64,000 nucleotides of DNA from assembly GCF_014839805.1 (NCBI RefSeq), contig NC_051121.1:9035116-9099115 (forward strand), given 5' to 3'. The DNA comes from Manduca sexta (taxonomy: Eukaryota > Arthropoda > Insecta > Lepidoptera > Sphingidae). The stretch's first letter is position 1. Each line of letters begins with the position of its first letter. The position numbers and the translations under genes were made by a program. Shown here in pieces: positions 48,746-60,300 of the stretch. The notes under the pieces were generated by a model that saw only the letters and a list, made by a program, of their open reading frames with translations, did not search any database and was not told the origin of the DNA.

Positions 48746-49519
48746 TGATGATCAAATTTATAGAACATGTGATTTGACGCATCGGTAATTTAAAATTAGA
48801 GATGAAAATATATATTACTTTAGTCCTATGTTAATTTTTTTCTTATGTTGCATATTTGAGATAAAAATAAATCATGGTGGCAAAATTTTGAAAAGACAAT
48901 AATTCATGGATCCTTCTTTATTTGTTTCGCGGTTATTGGAAATCATCATTGAAAAAGACTTACAATCATATGATAATTAAATTTGCACATCAAATATAAG
49001 TAGAACTTTGTAATAAGTAAGCGATAATATATGTATTTTTCTGTTTCGTAATCAATATATTAAAGAGATAATATGAGAAATAGTGTATTTTAATATTAAT
49101 CAATGCGCAGTTAAACTACATACAGATAAGATATTACAATTGATTTCATCATTATCATAAGATTATTAATCGGAAGACAAAAGGAAATGATCGTTCATTG
49201 ACGTAGTAAAATATTAGCAAACATACGTTACTAGATTTTTCGTACGAAATTCGTTTACGTATGAACCTTCTTGTCAAGTAGCATAAAATATTACCAAACA
49301 TATTTTTACTAGAACTTATAAACATATTTTTACTTAACTTAACGTATGAACTTTCTCGTCATTTCTGCTTTCAAACAAAGTTCAAATTATTTTCATGTTA
49401 TGTATCTGAATCTTGCTATTTCAAGAAGTACACTGCAGCTTGCATTGTTGTGTAATATAATCAAAAACCAGAAGAAAGATCCCTTGGGGCGGCAGGGACG
49501 CCTATTCTGAGTATGTAGG
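48746..49519. other. Unassigned DNA
   Basis: AT-rich; CGTATGAACTTTCTCGTCAT / CGTATGAACCTTCTTGTCA repeated at about 49258 and 49343. Confidence 0.5.
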
Positions 49520-49729
49520 TACAGTCAGTAACAAAAACAGATAAATTAATTCAATACGTCAAATGTTTGCATACTTTTGTACCTTTGCCACCACTTTTTC
49601 TTTATTGAAATAAACTAAAAAAGATTTACTTTATATAAGGCAATGAAAAATTTGGTAAGTATATTTATTCCATGATGGTTTTGTTGATTTGAACTTTTGA
49701 ATTTGTTACCATTTTTGTGACTGACTGTA
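49520..49729. mobile_element. MITE with CAGTCAGT-type ends
   Basis: Starts TACAGTCAGTAACAAAAA and ends TTTTTGTGACTGACTGTA, an inverted pair with TA at each tip. About 210 bases, AT-rich, no open frame of note. The TA target suggests Tc1/mariner mobilisation. Confidence 0.7.
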
Positions 49730-50106
49730 CATAAGCCGAGAATAACAATACCCCATACATTTTAAAACAATTGGACAATTTCAAAATAAACGATTATCAT
49801 ATTAAATGAATTCAGTCGCGTCTATGTAAGGAGATCTCGTGACTAAGGAAAATTAAAAACTTGGTAACCAGAATTTAACCTACGATCTTCTTATTCTAGC
49901 AGGCCATGTACTATATGATAGGAATTTAGTATACAAGTAATAGTTAAGTAGGTAACACTTTTTTATGTAAAAGTTTAAAAAAACCCACCATGTTTTTATA
50001 TCTGCCGCTAAGCAGTGTAAACATTGTTCGTATGTACATCAACAAGAGAGCCACAACATAAAAGCGAAATTTTATTGTCAATATCTAAGTACCCGATAAT
50101 TAATGA
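49730..50106. other. Unassigned DNA
   Basis: Nothing recognised between the MITE and the tandem dimer. Confidence 0.5.
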
Positions 50107-50440
50107 GTTGTGTTTTTGTTTGAAAGACATTCTAGTCAGTTTATCTAATACAATTTATTAAGCATGTGAGACTCAGCATCAGCGACGAGTGCAATGCCTT
50201 GTATAGTTTGTAATCGAGAGCACTGGCGTTTAGGCTGTCAGTTAACATCACTTACGCAAATAAAAAAAATCGAAATTCAGGTTGTGCTTTCGTTCGAAAG
50301 ACATTCTAGTCAGTGTAATACATTTTATTAAACACGAGGGACTTAATACTAGCAACGAGCGCAATGCCTTGTATAGTTGGTAATCGAGAGTTATCTTCAG
50401 GCTGTCAATTAACATCATTTACGCAAATAAAAAATTGAAA
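50107..50440 (+). repeat. Tandem dimer, unit about 170 bases
   Basis: Two head-to-tail units, 50107-50280 and 50281-50440. Both start GTTGTG, contain GAAAGACATTCTAGTCAGT and GCAATGCCTTGTATAGTT, and end near ACGCAAATAAAAAA. The units differ at many positions and by short deletions. No protein signal. Could be a satellite remnant or two adjacent insertions of one element. Confidence 0.8.
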
Positions 50441-50818
50441 CTAATTTTATAAGTAAAATATAATTTGATTAAAATATACAAAGACGTTATTAAAGAAAGC
50501 GATGGTGAAACAGCCGGTCATAAAACAGCTATTTTTCTCCGCGAGAGTGTTACAGAAGGTTTTAACGACCCAGCAAGAGCTTTTTTAATTTATAGCACTT
50601 ATATTTAAAGGAATTAACATTATTTTATTGCTTTACATCCAGTTATATATTCCTTGGCTTTTTGTTTTTTTAATGATATTGCGATACTTTACAAAGAATA
50701 CACACATTATTATAGAAAAGTCGGAGAGGTGTGATGTGATTATTAAATTATATTGGGTTGTTTAATAAGATTTTGGTTAAATTTTCCCGTATGGAAATTG
50801 TTTGGATTTGAAACATAG
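50441..50818. other. Unassigned DNA
   Basis: Nothing recognised between the tandem dimer and the first palindrome. Confidence 0.5.
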
Positions 50819-50893
50819 CGACGGTCCCTACGTATAGTATCGAATCTGCAATATTCTATTTTGCAGATTCAATACTTTGCGTAGGAACTGTCG
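50819..50893. repeat. Palindrome copy 1 of ACGGTCCCTACGTA family
   Basis: Arm CGACGGTCCCTACGTATAGT...GAATCTGCAA, loop of 9 bases, facing arm TTGCAGATTCAATACTTTGC...CTGTCG; 33-base arms with about five mismatches. A second copy lies about 105 bases on. Confidence 0.85.
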
Positions 50894-50998
50894 ATATTTA
50901 AACGGTCCTTATTAAAATTAACTGCATTTATTTAAGACCATAAGGATCGAAGTGCTCATCGCCATGGTAATTAACACTAAACAAGTGATGTTTAATCC

Positions 50999-51070
50999 AC
51001 GGTCGCTACGTAAAGTATTGCACCTGCAAAATGCAATTTCGCAGATTCGATACTTTACGTAGGGACCGTC
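50999..51070. repeat. Palindrome copy 2 of ACGGTCCCTACGTA family
   Basis: CACGGTCGCTACGTAAAGTA...CTGCAAAAT faces ATTTCGCAGATTCGATACTT...GGGACCGT. The arm sequence is shared with 50819-50893, so this is a family of short foldback elements and not a single chance hairpin. Confidence 0.85.
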
Positions 51071-51443
51071 GATAGATAGTGTCTGATATTGATGCAAGAC
51101 TTGATGCTTAGTAGGCCAAAAGGGTTCTAGATTGAGATTCTCTCCTTCCTATACCAATGCTGGTTATTGGATAGACGATTGCTTGATTAACACATCCGTG
51201 AGACGGGTAACTACATCACAGTTGTTGGTTCGGGGAAGTATGTTCTGTAAATTTTTGTACTTGACTTTCTTGTGGTCACGATATCTATGATATGTAGTAT
51301 CTTAACATGAAGTGAGACAGCAAAATATACCGCCTATGTCTCTCAAACGTTAGGCAGAGTTTCTCGCAATATACTCATAATTTCCCAACTTCGATCCCTA
51401 AGTGCATGAAGACGTCTTTCGCATTCAGATACAAATTCAAGGA
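51071..51443. other. Unassigned DNA
   Basis: Nothing recognised. Confidence 0.5.
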
Positions 51444-51556
51444 TATTAGACATTAAAATTAAACTATTGTTCGGATTTTATCCCGGTTTTTATATTTTAG
51501 TTTTCTCCTGACGTTTCGAAGAGTTTGCAGCCTTCATGGTCAGGGGGAGGACAATA
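51444..51556 (+). repeat. Penelope-type arm
   Basis: ATTAGACATTAAAATTAAAC, TCGGATTTTATCCCGG, CTCCTGACGTTTCGAAGAGT and CAGCCTTCATGGTCAGGGGG occur in the same order as in the 39.4 kb copy. No opposite arm was found immediately after it. Confidence 0.6.
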
Positions 51557-52159
51557 GAAATATTAAGCAATTGGAAACATAAATTTTCTAGACTTCAACG
51601 GTTCACGGCCGTAGTTAAACTAACACTAAGCATGTGTTGCTCTGAATTGTCTGGTATTTACAAGGGAAGCTGGCATTGTCTGGATTGTTTTACACCGTTT
51701 AATTACACCAGTTAGACGTTGGCTTTAAATACAACGTGACGTCATTTCAAACTTGTTTTATAAGGTTTAGTTGTAGTTGATAGGTAGTCTCCGTTTGTTT
51801 TTATTGATAGGTAGTTGTGTTTATAGTTAATGTTAACTGAAAAGTGTGTGAGAGATGAAAGTAATGTGCGGCTATTATTTTTTTTGGTTCTGGCTATGAG
51901 CAAATGTTTTTCTAGAATAATTCAAATAAGTCTACATTGCTCAAGAATGATATTTTTTTAAAGTGAAATAATTGTTTTTTTTTTGGAAATTCCAAAGATT
52001 GGTCTTTTTGAGACTCAGGATGATCTCATGATCTTAGGATGAATGCGGTGCAGTGTATACCAAACCTATATTTTGCAAAGTGCCAGTATTGTTTATAGAT
52101 AACGTCTGTCATCAAGCAAGCAGCTCGCTCGTGTCATTAAATAAAATAAAACACACAAT
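51557..52159. other. Unassigned DNA
   Basis: Nothing recognised between two Penelope-type relics. Confidence 0.5.
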
Positions 52160-52328
52160 TTCAAAATAAAACAGTTTTTCGGATATTACGTTGTTTTTTT
52201 AAATAATATGATTTTCTCTCGACATTTCGAAGACTTTGTAGACTTCATAGTCAAGGGCGAGTCATCATCGGAAACACAAAAATAGTTTTATTTCAATGTA
52301 TAACAATCGCGTAAACATAAGAAATAAT
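52160..52328 (+). mobile_element. Penelope-type inverted-arm relic
   Basis: Left arm with CAGTTTTTCGGATATTACG and CTCGACATTTCGAAGACTTT, then the facing terminal TAGTTTTATTTCAATGTATAACAATCGCGTAAACATAAG in pieces matching the other copies. The centre is reduced to about 15 bases. Confidence 0.6.
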
Positions 52329-53217
52329 TAAAGACAAAGTTTCAATGGAAATCAATTAACATTTAACTGACAATATTTCCATACTATTACAATATCAATT
52401 CAAAATCTATTTATCATTTATGGCGCCAACAGATTCCGTGACGCGTTCCGCAGTTCAACACAACTGAACTTATCGTCGTCCTAGTTACATAGTAATACAG
52501 TAACCAATAACCGCGTCAACTAATAAATTCTAATGATAAATTGTCTGTTTAGTTATTAGATATTCCCGCGCGGTTGGGAATTCGAATTGTGTGAAAAAGT
52601 AGTGGGTGAATGCTTTTGTGTGAAGAAATGTAGTCTACGTCTTTCCTTGAAGCATATTTATTAAGGACCTCCGATGTACTTGAGGTATAAATACAATGGT
52701 GTAGCATTCACAATTAACAGTGACATGCTTCTTCAATTATAGGAGATCACAGCATGCAAATTTATGTATTTGTACAACGGCAAAAAAATTATATTTGTCA
52801 TTATGATATTCCGTATTAAATTTCATATAAATCAGTTTAGTAGTTCATACTTTTAAAACTAGCACACTGAATTACTTTCGCTTTGTGATATTTTTATAGG
52901 TCATAGTGCCTAAGATTTCAAGTTCGTTTCTAATGCTACATTGACACAATCAATAAAAAAATCTATTGATACTTCAAAATACCTTATTCGACATCAAACC
53001 TAAGACTGACTGACGTACGTATATCAATGATAAATCGGGGTAACTCGGGACTTTTTGCTGCCTGGACATTGAAGAAGGCTTGTCACTGACTGAGTTGGAC
53101 AGCTGAATGCGCTTCCTGAACCACTAAAGGCCTTTATACAATTATAGTATTTGTCCAGTTTTAGTCGGTAATAAAAGTGCAAGTATACCTGTTTTTAGCA
53201 TTTGTACCAAGTAACTA
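52329..53217. other. Unassigned DNA upstream of ANKS1 exon
   Basis: A slightly GC-richer stretch at 52420-52600 contains ATTCCCGCGCGGTTGGGAAT, an inverted pair. No exon with usable splice sites was identified. Confidence 0.4.
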
Positions 53218-53382
53218 CTGGTGGTGAGTCTATTGCCATATCAGGCACAAATTCCAGACTTCGGGCTAAAACATATGTATAAAAAAAAACAAAAGTAAAA
53301 TACTACTAGCCCATACAGAGATCGAACCTAAAATTTCTAGCGGCAATCACGCAATAACTACGCCACTACTACGTCATTAAAC
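53218..53382 (-). repeat. SINE family D, reverse, interrupted
   Basis: CTATTGCCATATCAGGCACA, AATTCCAGACTTCGGGCT, an A-rich insert, then AGAGATCGAACCTAAAATTT and ATAACTACGCCACTACTACG. Degenerate box B region; ends with the tRNA-like head. Confidence 0.6.
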
Positions 53383-53744
53383 ATTTAGTCGTTGCGCCCA
53401 GAACTAAATATACTACTAAAATGCATCTTGAAATTGCTCACAAAAGTAAAACTATATGCTATCTCAAATTCCGTACAAGTTCAGAGATAAGCGGTCCTTG
53501 GCACCGTTGCCAAATCTTCTAAAACAGGTTTTCACTTTTTATTATAGCGGTTTGTGAATAACCGTGCAGGTTTTAGCGGTTTGGATCTTCGGCCAAATAC
53601 AGTTTTGCTTTCATTATTTTAGGGTTAATTGTCATTTGATTTTATTTGCTTTCTCATAATCATGGAAGAATCGTTTATATTAAGGGAAAGGAATAGGGTT
53701 TAGTTTGATCTTTGTGTTTTGGTTTTCTTAAAATTTATTTAAAA

Positions 53745-53957
53745 CAAGCTCTATCTGCGGCTCCGACCGTGTGAAAGCATTGGTCCGTGACAAATATTTT
53801 CCCAGGATAAAAAGGTAATCTATAGCACCCAGGCGAAATGTATCTTAAGAAGTGTAGCTATTAGTGAAAAATATCAAAATCGGTTTTATAGTTCCTAAGA
53901 TTACCGTGCACAAACAAATAAAGAAACTAACACCTAAGCTAGCTATATTAGTACAGA
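53745..53957 (-). mobile_element. Helitron family 2 next to ANKS1 exon
   Basis: Reverse copy ending (5' side) TATATTAGTACAGA before a T at 53958, matching the start of the 22023 copy. The 3' side (GCTCTATCTGCGGCTCCGACC) is degenerate. It ends 105 bases before the ANKS1 exon at 54063. Confidence 0.6.
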
Positions 53958-54062
53958 TGCAAGACACATCATCCGCTTCATGTTCCGCGTCTTGATCAAT
54001 AAAATGTTTATCAAACATTCAACAGTTTTCAATATTAAATTCCATCTCTTCTTTGTCAACAG

Positions 54063-54334
54063 GCCTCTTCAAAGGCTCCACAACAACATTAGACGGGATC
54101 GGTTTACGGCCGATGCCAGCCGAACGGCCGAAGACGTTGCGAAAACTAAAATCTGTGTACGACGCGTCCCCAACAGAACCGCCGACGATCAACACTGCCA
54201 ACTTGAGCAGCAATGGACAGCATGACAGGAATATCAACGGGGTTGAGGATGAGGTCCGGAGACGCAGCAACACCACCAGTTCCAACCATAGTGGAGAGAA
54301 GTCGCTGTCAATTCTCAGTCCTTTTGATGAGCAG
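54063..54334 (+). CDS. ANKS1A: ANKS1 exon: linker before SAM domains
   Basis: Internal exon of 272 bases. The acceptor is a pyrimidine-rich tract ending ...TTTGTCAACAG and the donor is CAG|GTAATA. The first two bases finish a split codon, then 90 codons follow. The peptide opens LFKGSTTTLDGIGLRPMP and continues through a basic segment (RPKTLRKLKSVYD) to a polar, Asn/Ser-rich part ending LSILSPFDEQ. It contains no folded domain that I recognise and matches the disordered linker between ankyrin repeats and SAM1. Joining to the next exon (DEQ|EEWAKI) is in frame. An antisense open frame over the same bases is a shadow. Confidence 0.85.
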
Positions 54335-57300
54335 GTAATATATCTTAAGTTTTACGAATCTATTACATCTGCCTCGGAAAGCACGTAAAGCTGTTGGTCC
54401 TGCGCCTGGTCTTTCTCTGATCATGTCGGATTTGCTGACTCACCAAACTGTGACATTGGCAGTCGTGGTCGAAATTCGGTTAGGGAGATTCATTCATATC
54501 TTAAATTCTACCAGATATTGCTGGTCGTCAATTGAGTAACTAGTTCACGTAATAGTAAGTGATAAATTTCTAAGAATGCTCAAAATATCAAAGAAATCTA
54601 ATGTGTACATAACTTTAAAAAATATCGTTTTGATCACCGATCTTCCATCTAAACTAAATGATGTACATTATGCTAAGAATGCAGGACTTGTTATGTATAA
54701 TTTACAAAATAACCTACAACGCAAACATAATATGCAGATTCATACTTATATATGCAACATCATCAAACCAAAGATACAGAGTCAAAGGTCGGACAAACAA
54801 ATAAATTGTATACCTACATTGAACCATCAAAAAATTATCACAACCTCGCTTAAATAAAAAGAAATTTGCAAAATTGTACCGAAAATAACAATCCCAACAA
54901 AGACAGGAAACGAATTTGTCTCTCCCCATGTGGGTAATCTACGGCTTAAAAGCCTCGTGATAATTCATTGCCTTGACACAAAATTGTCTTAGTCATTTGA
55001 ATTTCAAATTACATATTACAATATAAGGAAGGTACGTAAGATGTCGTGTTGAATTCTAACTCGAATCATATTTATAAAGGCCGGTGAGGTGTTTCGTTTT
55101 AACGGTCTGGCTTTTGGTCTGGAAGATAAGTCATTAAATGAATAAAGTATTGTTTTAAATTATTTAACTGTCTTTGGGTACTTATTTAGTTTTTTTGGTA
55201 CGTATTATGAATATAAGTTTTTATTATATATCTGTCGTAACAAAGATTTATAGTTAGTATTTTTCCTTTTTAGTTTGATTATTGTGCGAAAGTGTCATCA
55301 TAGTAAATATAATAGTAGACTAACATAATATAACGCTATTATTTTGTTAATAAAAAAATGGCGAAATATAGTATTTAAAAATATAAAATTCAATGCCAAT
55401 TCATGAGTAAACATTTTTTCCTATCTTAAAACTTTAGCTTAAGCAACATGTTCCAATTTTAAAAGATAATAGCCGTTACAATGTAACAAAAAATGTCGCG
55501 CATGCGGGTGGATGCCCTCATCTTTTGTGGTAAAATTAATACGTGGATGCAGGTAGGCAGGTGTGGCAACAGATGTTCGGGTACGTGACCACGATATAAG
55601 TGCTCGAAATCAAATTATTGTTGTTTGGCTGATCTTTGTTTTGATTTACTGATGGCAGGTGTGATGTAGGTTTAAGCCACGTAATGTGGAGACTGATAAT
55701 TATTATGTTTAATGTAATCCCTAGATGGTATGACTGAATTTTCTGAATTGAATATATTTCAGAAAAAAAAATATAAATTATTTTTCATATAAACCACTTT
55801 TCATCAAATCTAACATATGTCGCATTTGATAGCAACCAATGAAAAATAGTCAAGGTAATTCTAAACTGAACAACTAACACTTACACATCCTTAAACAAAT
55901 TATGCAATACCCATCGATATACATTATGTACTACGTTCTAGCAATACCAATGTTTATCTCTAACATCACGTTTGACAATTCCTCCCACTTCGCAGGAGGA
56001 ATGGGCAAAGATCTCCGAGATAATGGCGTCATTCGGCAGCAAGTTGGTCCGGGAGTCGGTGTTTGTCTCCGAGTTGGAGCAGGAGTTCACCTCCCGCCTC
56101 GGTCTGAGCTGCTCCGAGTCCAGCCTCAGTCCATCCGTCGCCTCCAACCTGGGTCTCTGGCTCTCTAGCATTGGAATGCACGATTACGAAACTCTGTTTT
56201 TGGACAGTGGTTATGATGATATCGATTTTATTGTGAGTATAAATACCTATTAATATTAATGTATAGGATAAAAATAATGTTCTCTAATTAAAACCCTAAT
56301 TAAAAATATTGTTAATTAGTGAACGTAAACAATAGAATTTATATTATTATTTAGAAACACGCAATGATGGAACACTATAATTTCTATGCCTCATATTTCG
56401 AAATGTGACAAATATTATGCCTGAATGATAAATCTCAAATTTGGCGCAATCAGGAAAATTACATAAAAAATGAATTCCATATATAAAACGTAACTATTAT
56501 AATTTTCTCTCGACTTTTCAAAGACTGCAGAATTCGTGGTCACGGGGCGGACTCAAGTCCTCTATAAAATCCACAAAATAGTTTTATTTCAATGTCTAAC
56601 CTTCGCGTAAACATAAGAAATCATTTTTTATACAAATTTTAAAATTAGATATTACGAGACTCAAACATATTTCTTTGTTTCAGAACGGTATACTAGACGA
56701 AAACGACCTACGAGAAATCGGCATAGAAGAAAACGATAGGCATAAAATATTAGAATCGGCGAAACAGTTACCTCTTAAAATAGCGGAAATAAGCAATAAT
56801 CATAACAATAATAATATAAGTAAGAACCAAAATGAATCTGTGGAGGAATGGTTAAGGCATATTAACTTAGAACAATATAGTGATACGTTTAGGAAGCATT
56901 TGTATGTGGACATGGATAGAGTGAGGAGGATTTGGGAAGTGGAGTTGACAGCTGTACTTGAGATACAGAAGGCTGGACATCGGAAGAGGATCTTGGCTTC
57001 AGTGTCTGGTGAACAGAACGGACCTGCGAACCACATGGAGGATATTAATGCTGATCTCAATACTTTGGTAAGTGTTAAATTTTAGGTGTTTTATTGTTAA
57101 CTTCAAGTGAGTTTTATATAGTAATCAATTTTAGCTTACGGTTTCTTCCTTGTGAAAAAAAATCTGGCATGAATATAATAGCCTATAGGCTATAGCACTT
57201 AGGAGTAATGTAGCTTCCTATTAGTGAAAAAAAAATCAAAATAATTTTAGTAGTTCCTGAATTAGTGCATTCAAACTGACTCTTCAGCTTTATAATATTG

Positions 57301-60300
57301 GTACATACTCTAAATAGTCATCACCATAAAAAAATAATCATCAAAATCGGTTCACCCAGTCAAAAGTTCTGAGGTAACAAAGAACAAATAAAAAAATATA
57401 GTCGAATTGACACTCCTCTAAACTTAGACATGAATTAAACGTTTGCATTAATCAAATTCTAACCACTAACAATCATTCTAAACCTCGACTTAATAATCAA
57501 TTTACGGTATTTTGTAATGCATATTCCTTATAACATTAAATATCATTTCACACAACATTAGACATTAAATCTACCGGGAAATAAGACATTTGAACGAGAG
57601 CGTCGTTAAAACTTGCCCCAACAAGATTTACCAGTTATTATAATTAATAATACTTATTCAAATAAATAATCCTGCGATATTACTCAGTTGACGTCCCGTC
57701 CTACAGATGTCGGTAGCGTGATAAAGCCAGATAAGTCTGGCGCCATGACGATTATAAACGACATGATTGGGGTCAAACAGGTGGCGTTTAGAAAGCATCC
57801 TGATAATGAAGCTTAAATAGCATGCTTATTTGCGAGTTATTGGTTTTCATAGCATGCTAATTTTTCAAATTAATCACGCATAGTTGGGATGAAGTTACAT
57901 TAAATATCCAGTATTACGTAACCGCCAAAAAAGGTAGGGCAGGTTATGCTATGCTATTTTCAATGTTAGACGAGGCTGAAGCAGTGATTATGACAGAAAT
58001 ATTTATTTATTTATTATGAATAACTTTCTGATAAATTAATAACAATAGAGGAATTTTAACGGATTTCTGTGGGAGAGGGTTGCTTATTTTTGCTGAGATA
58101 GGAGTCGCAGAAGTTAAAAATTATGATTACGCAACTTAAACGGTCTCTAAAATTGTATTAAAGATTAATAATTGTACATGCATCCTACATTTTATTCCAC
58201 CTCTCTGCCTACCCCGTCCAGAATAAAAAGCGTCGATTTTCTCACGGTCCACATTTAAATACGTTAATTTTCGAAAAAAAACTTTTTGTGTCACGACTGT
58301 CCGAACGTTAAACGAATATAAAATATGTAATAACGTATAAATATTCCCCTCGAAGTTGCCACCGTAGTCATTAGTACGCCGTTTGCATAGTAATGTATGT
58401 TTTCTCATATAACACCTTCGGACTGATCAATTTATTAACTTTGTGGGGTATTATATCGCCATAAAGATGTTTAAGAAGCCGGTAACGCATTCTAGTGTGG
58501 ATTGGTTGCGTGTAATCGAATGTATTAAGTCAGATTTATTAAATGGTTCATTATTTGGAAGAATAATATTTTTTGGGAATAGTTTTTTGGATTTATTTTT
58601 GAACGTATTGCTTTAAATAATCATGTTAGGTTAATAGTATGAAATAAGTATTATAGTAGTATACCATCCAAAACAAAATAATTAATTACTGCTTTAAAAA
58701 TTCAAAAAAGTATTAAGCGACATCAATACATGTGCTGCCATCTGTTAGGGAATAACTTAACTAAAGCGAATTAAACTGAAAACTATATTATCAATTTAAA
58801 TCCATATTTCACACATCACAAATGTAAATATCGTTCACAAAGAGGGGACCATCAAATAAAGCATTATAACACGTCAACAGTAACAATCTGAGCAATGACT
58901 TCAATCAAAACGCTTGTAAAAAGGATATCCTTAGTGGCAGTGATTGCGTAGGGAGTTGCTATGTGACCGACGGATTGGCTGCAAGTGTCACGGGGCTTAA
59001 TAGGGTCTGGATTTAAGCTTACCCTTTAACAGATAATGATGTTCTTATTTGTATTTCACGAGCTTTTACTGGCGGGAAAGTGTTGGGGATAATGTCGCTT
59101 GTGCTGTTTTTTTTTTAATAAAACGTAGCTTTAATTTTAATCTGGACCTGGTCCACATGCTAATATTGCGTTCAATTTGTTTCTTAATATATTCAATAAT
59201 AGTATTTGTTTAATTATAAGAAATAACCCACATCTTATCAAACACTTAAATCATTAGAGTTTAATAGTAATCAGTAGAATTTTATATAAAGAAAATAAAT
59301 ACTGATAATATTGTCCCTTTTATGTACTGTCCCAGTGCTGGGCACGGGCTTCCTCCACTATTAGATAGAAAGGGCCTTGGTTTTATAATATGTATAGATA
59401 AATATCGCGTGTTGATCCAGTATTATAGTAGTCCGTTGTTTACTAAAACTGGTTTAGTTGTAGTTTCGATGGTAGTTAATTTTTTATTCTAATAAACACA
59501 TTTGTTTGTGCACGATAAGAATTTGGCATAGACATTAATTATATAAATTATGAATCGGTATTGATAATATATAGGCCAGTGCAGTTCCGCTTCGTTACTT
59601 TTGTTAAAATGTGTTTAAAAATAAATTGTCTTTCATATTTTATTAACAATATAATAAGTTATTACTTGATGCGCAGAAGGCAGGTTCATTATAACAGTAA
59701 AATTCAATTTTGTAAATAATCTCCATTACTTACTTACCGGTAAAAAAACTTTGAGATATAAAACGAAATTCAATTCCCTTCGAAGCTTAAAAATATTAAC
59801 TTCAACGCAATTCTACGAGCAATATATTTACTAAAAACACATACAGGTGCGTTTAAATATTTAAGATAATTTACTTATTAAAGGTGTTATGGACATATCA
59901 GGATATTGGTGGATAGTACATTCATGTTTACATAAATGGCAGCTGTGTGTTGCAAAATGAGGATATCGAGCAGATGCATTGGTTGTCTCGTTAAATATTT
60001 TTTTTATTTCGTTTAAGGCATTTTCAAGTATTCGCCCGTTAAGGTATATGAAAACTGGTGCTAAATGTGCTCCTTTATTTACCATTTATTTGGGGAGCTT
60101 GACTTTTGTAGTTTGTCGCGTTGTATTTTATTTGACAATTAGTGTCAGACGTCGAGAAACAGGCTTTTAGTTGGGTAAATTGGAAACAAATTATTGTAAA
60201 TGAAAGAAAATGTAAGACTATATAAATGTGTGATTTTTGCCTCTGTTTCAGTCTAAGTATACCTAAAAGGTCTAAAGTTCCAAAAATTCAGATTTAATTT

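Noticed and set aside
48492..48782. Open frames over the 48.6 kb block
   Set aside because: The block is an interspersed repeat with a relative at 54.4 kb, and frames on both strands are accidental.
54019..54285. Antisense open frame across the ANKS1 linker exon
   Set aside because: Shadow of the real exon, which has matching splice sites and continuous frame.
55902..56171. Alternative frames across the first SAM exon
   Set aside because: Shadows of the SAM1 exon; the peptides are basic or acidic junk without domains.
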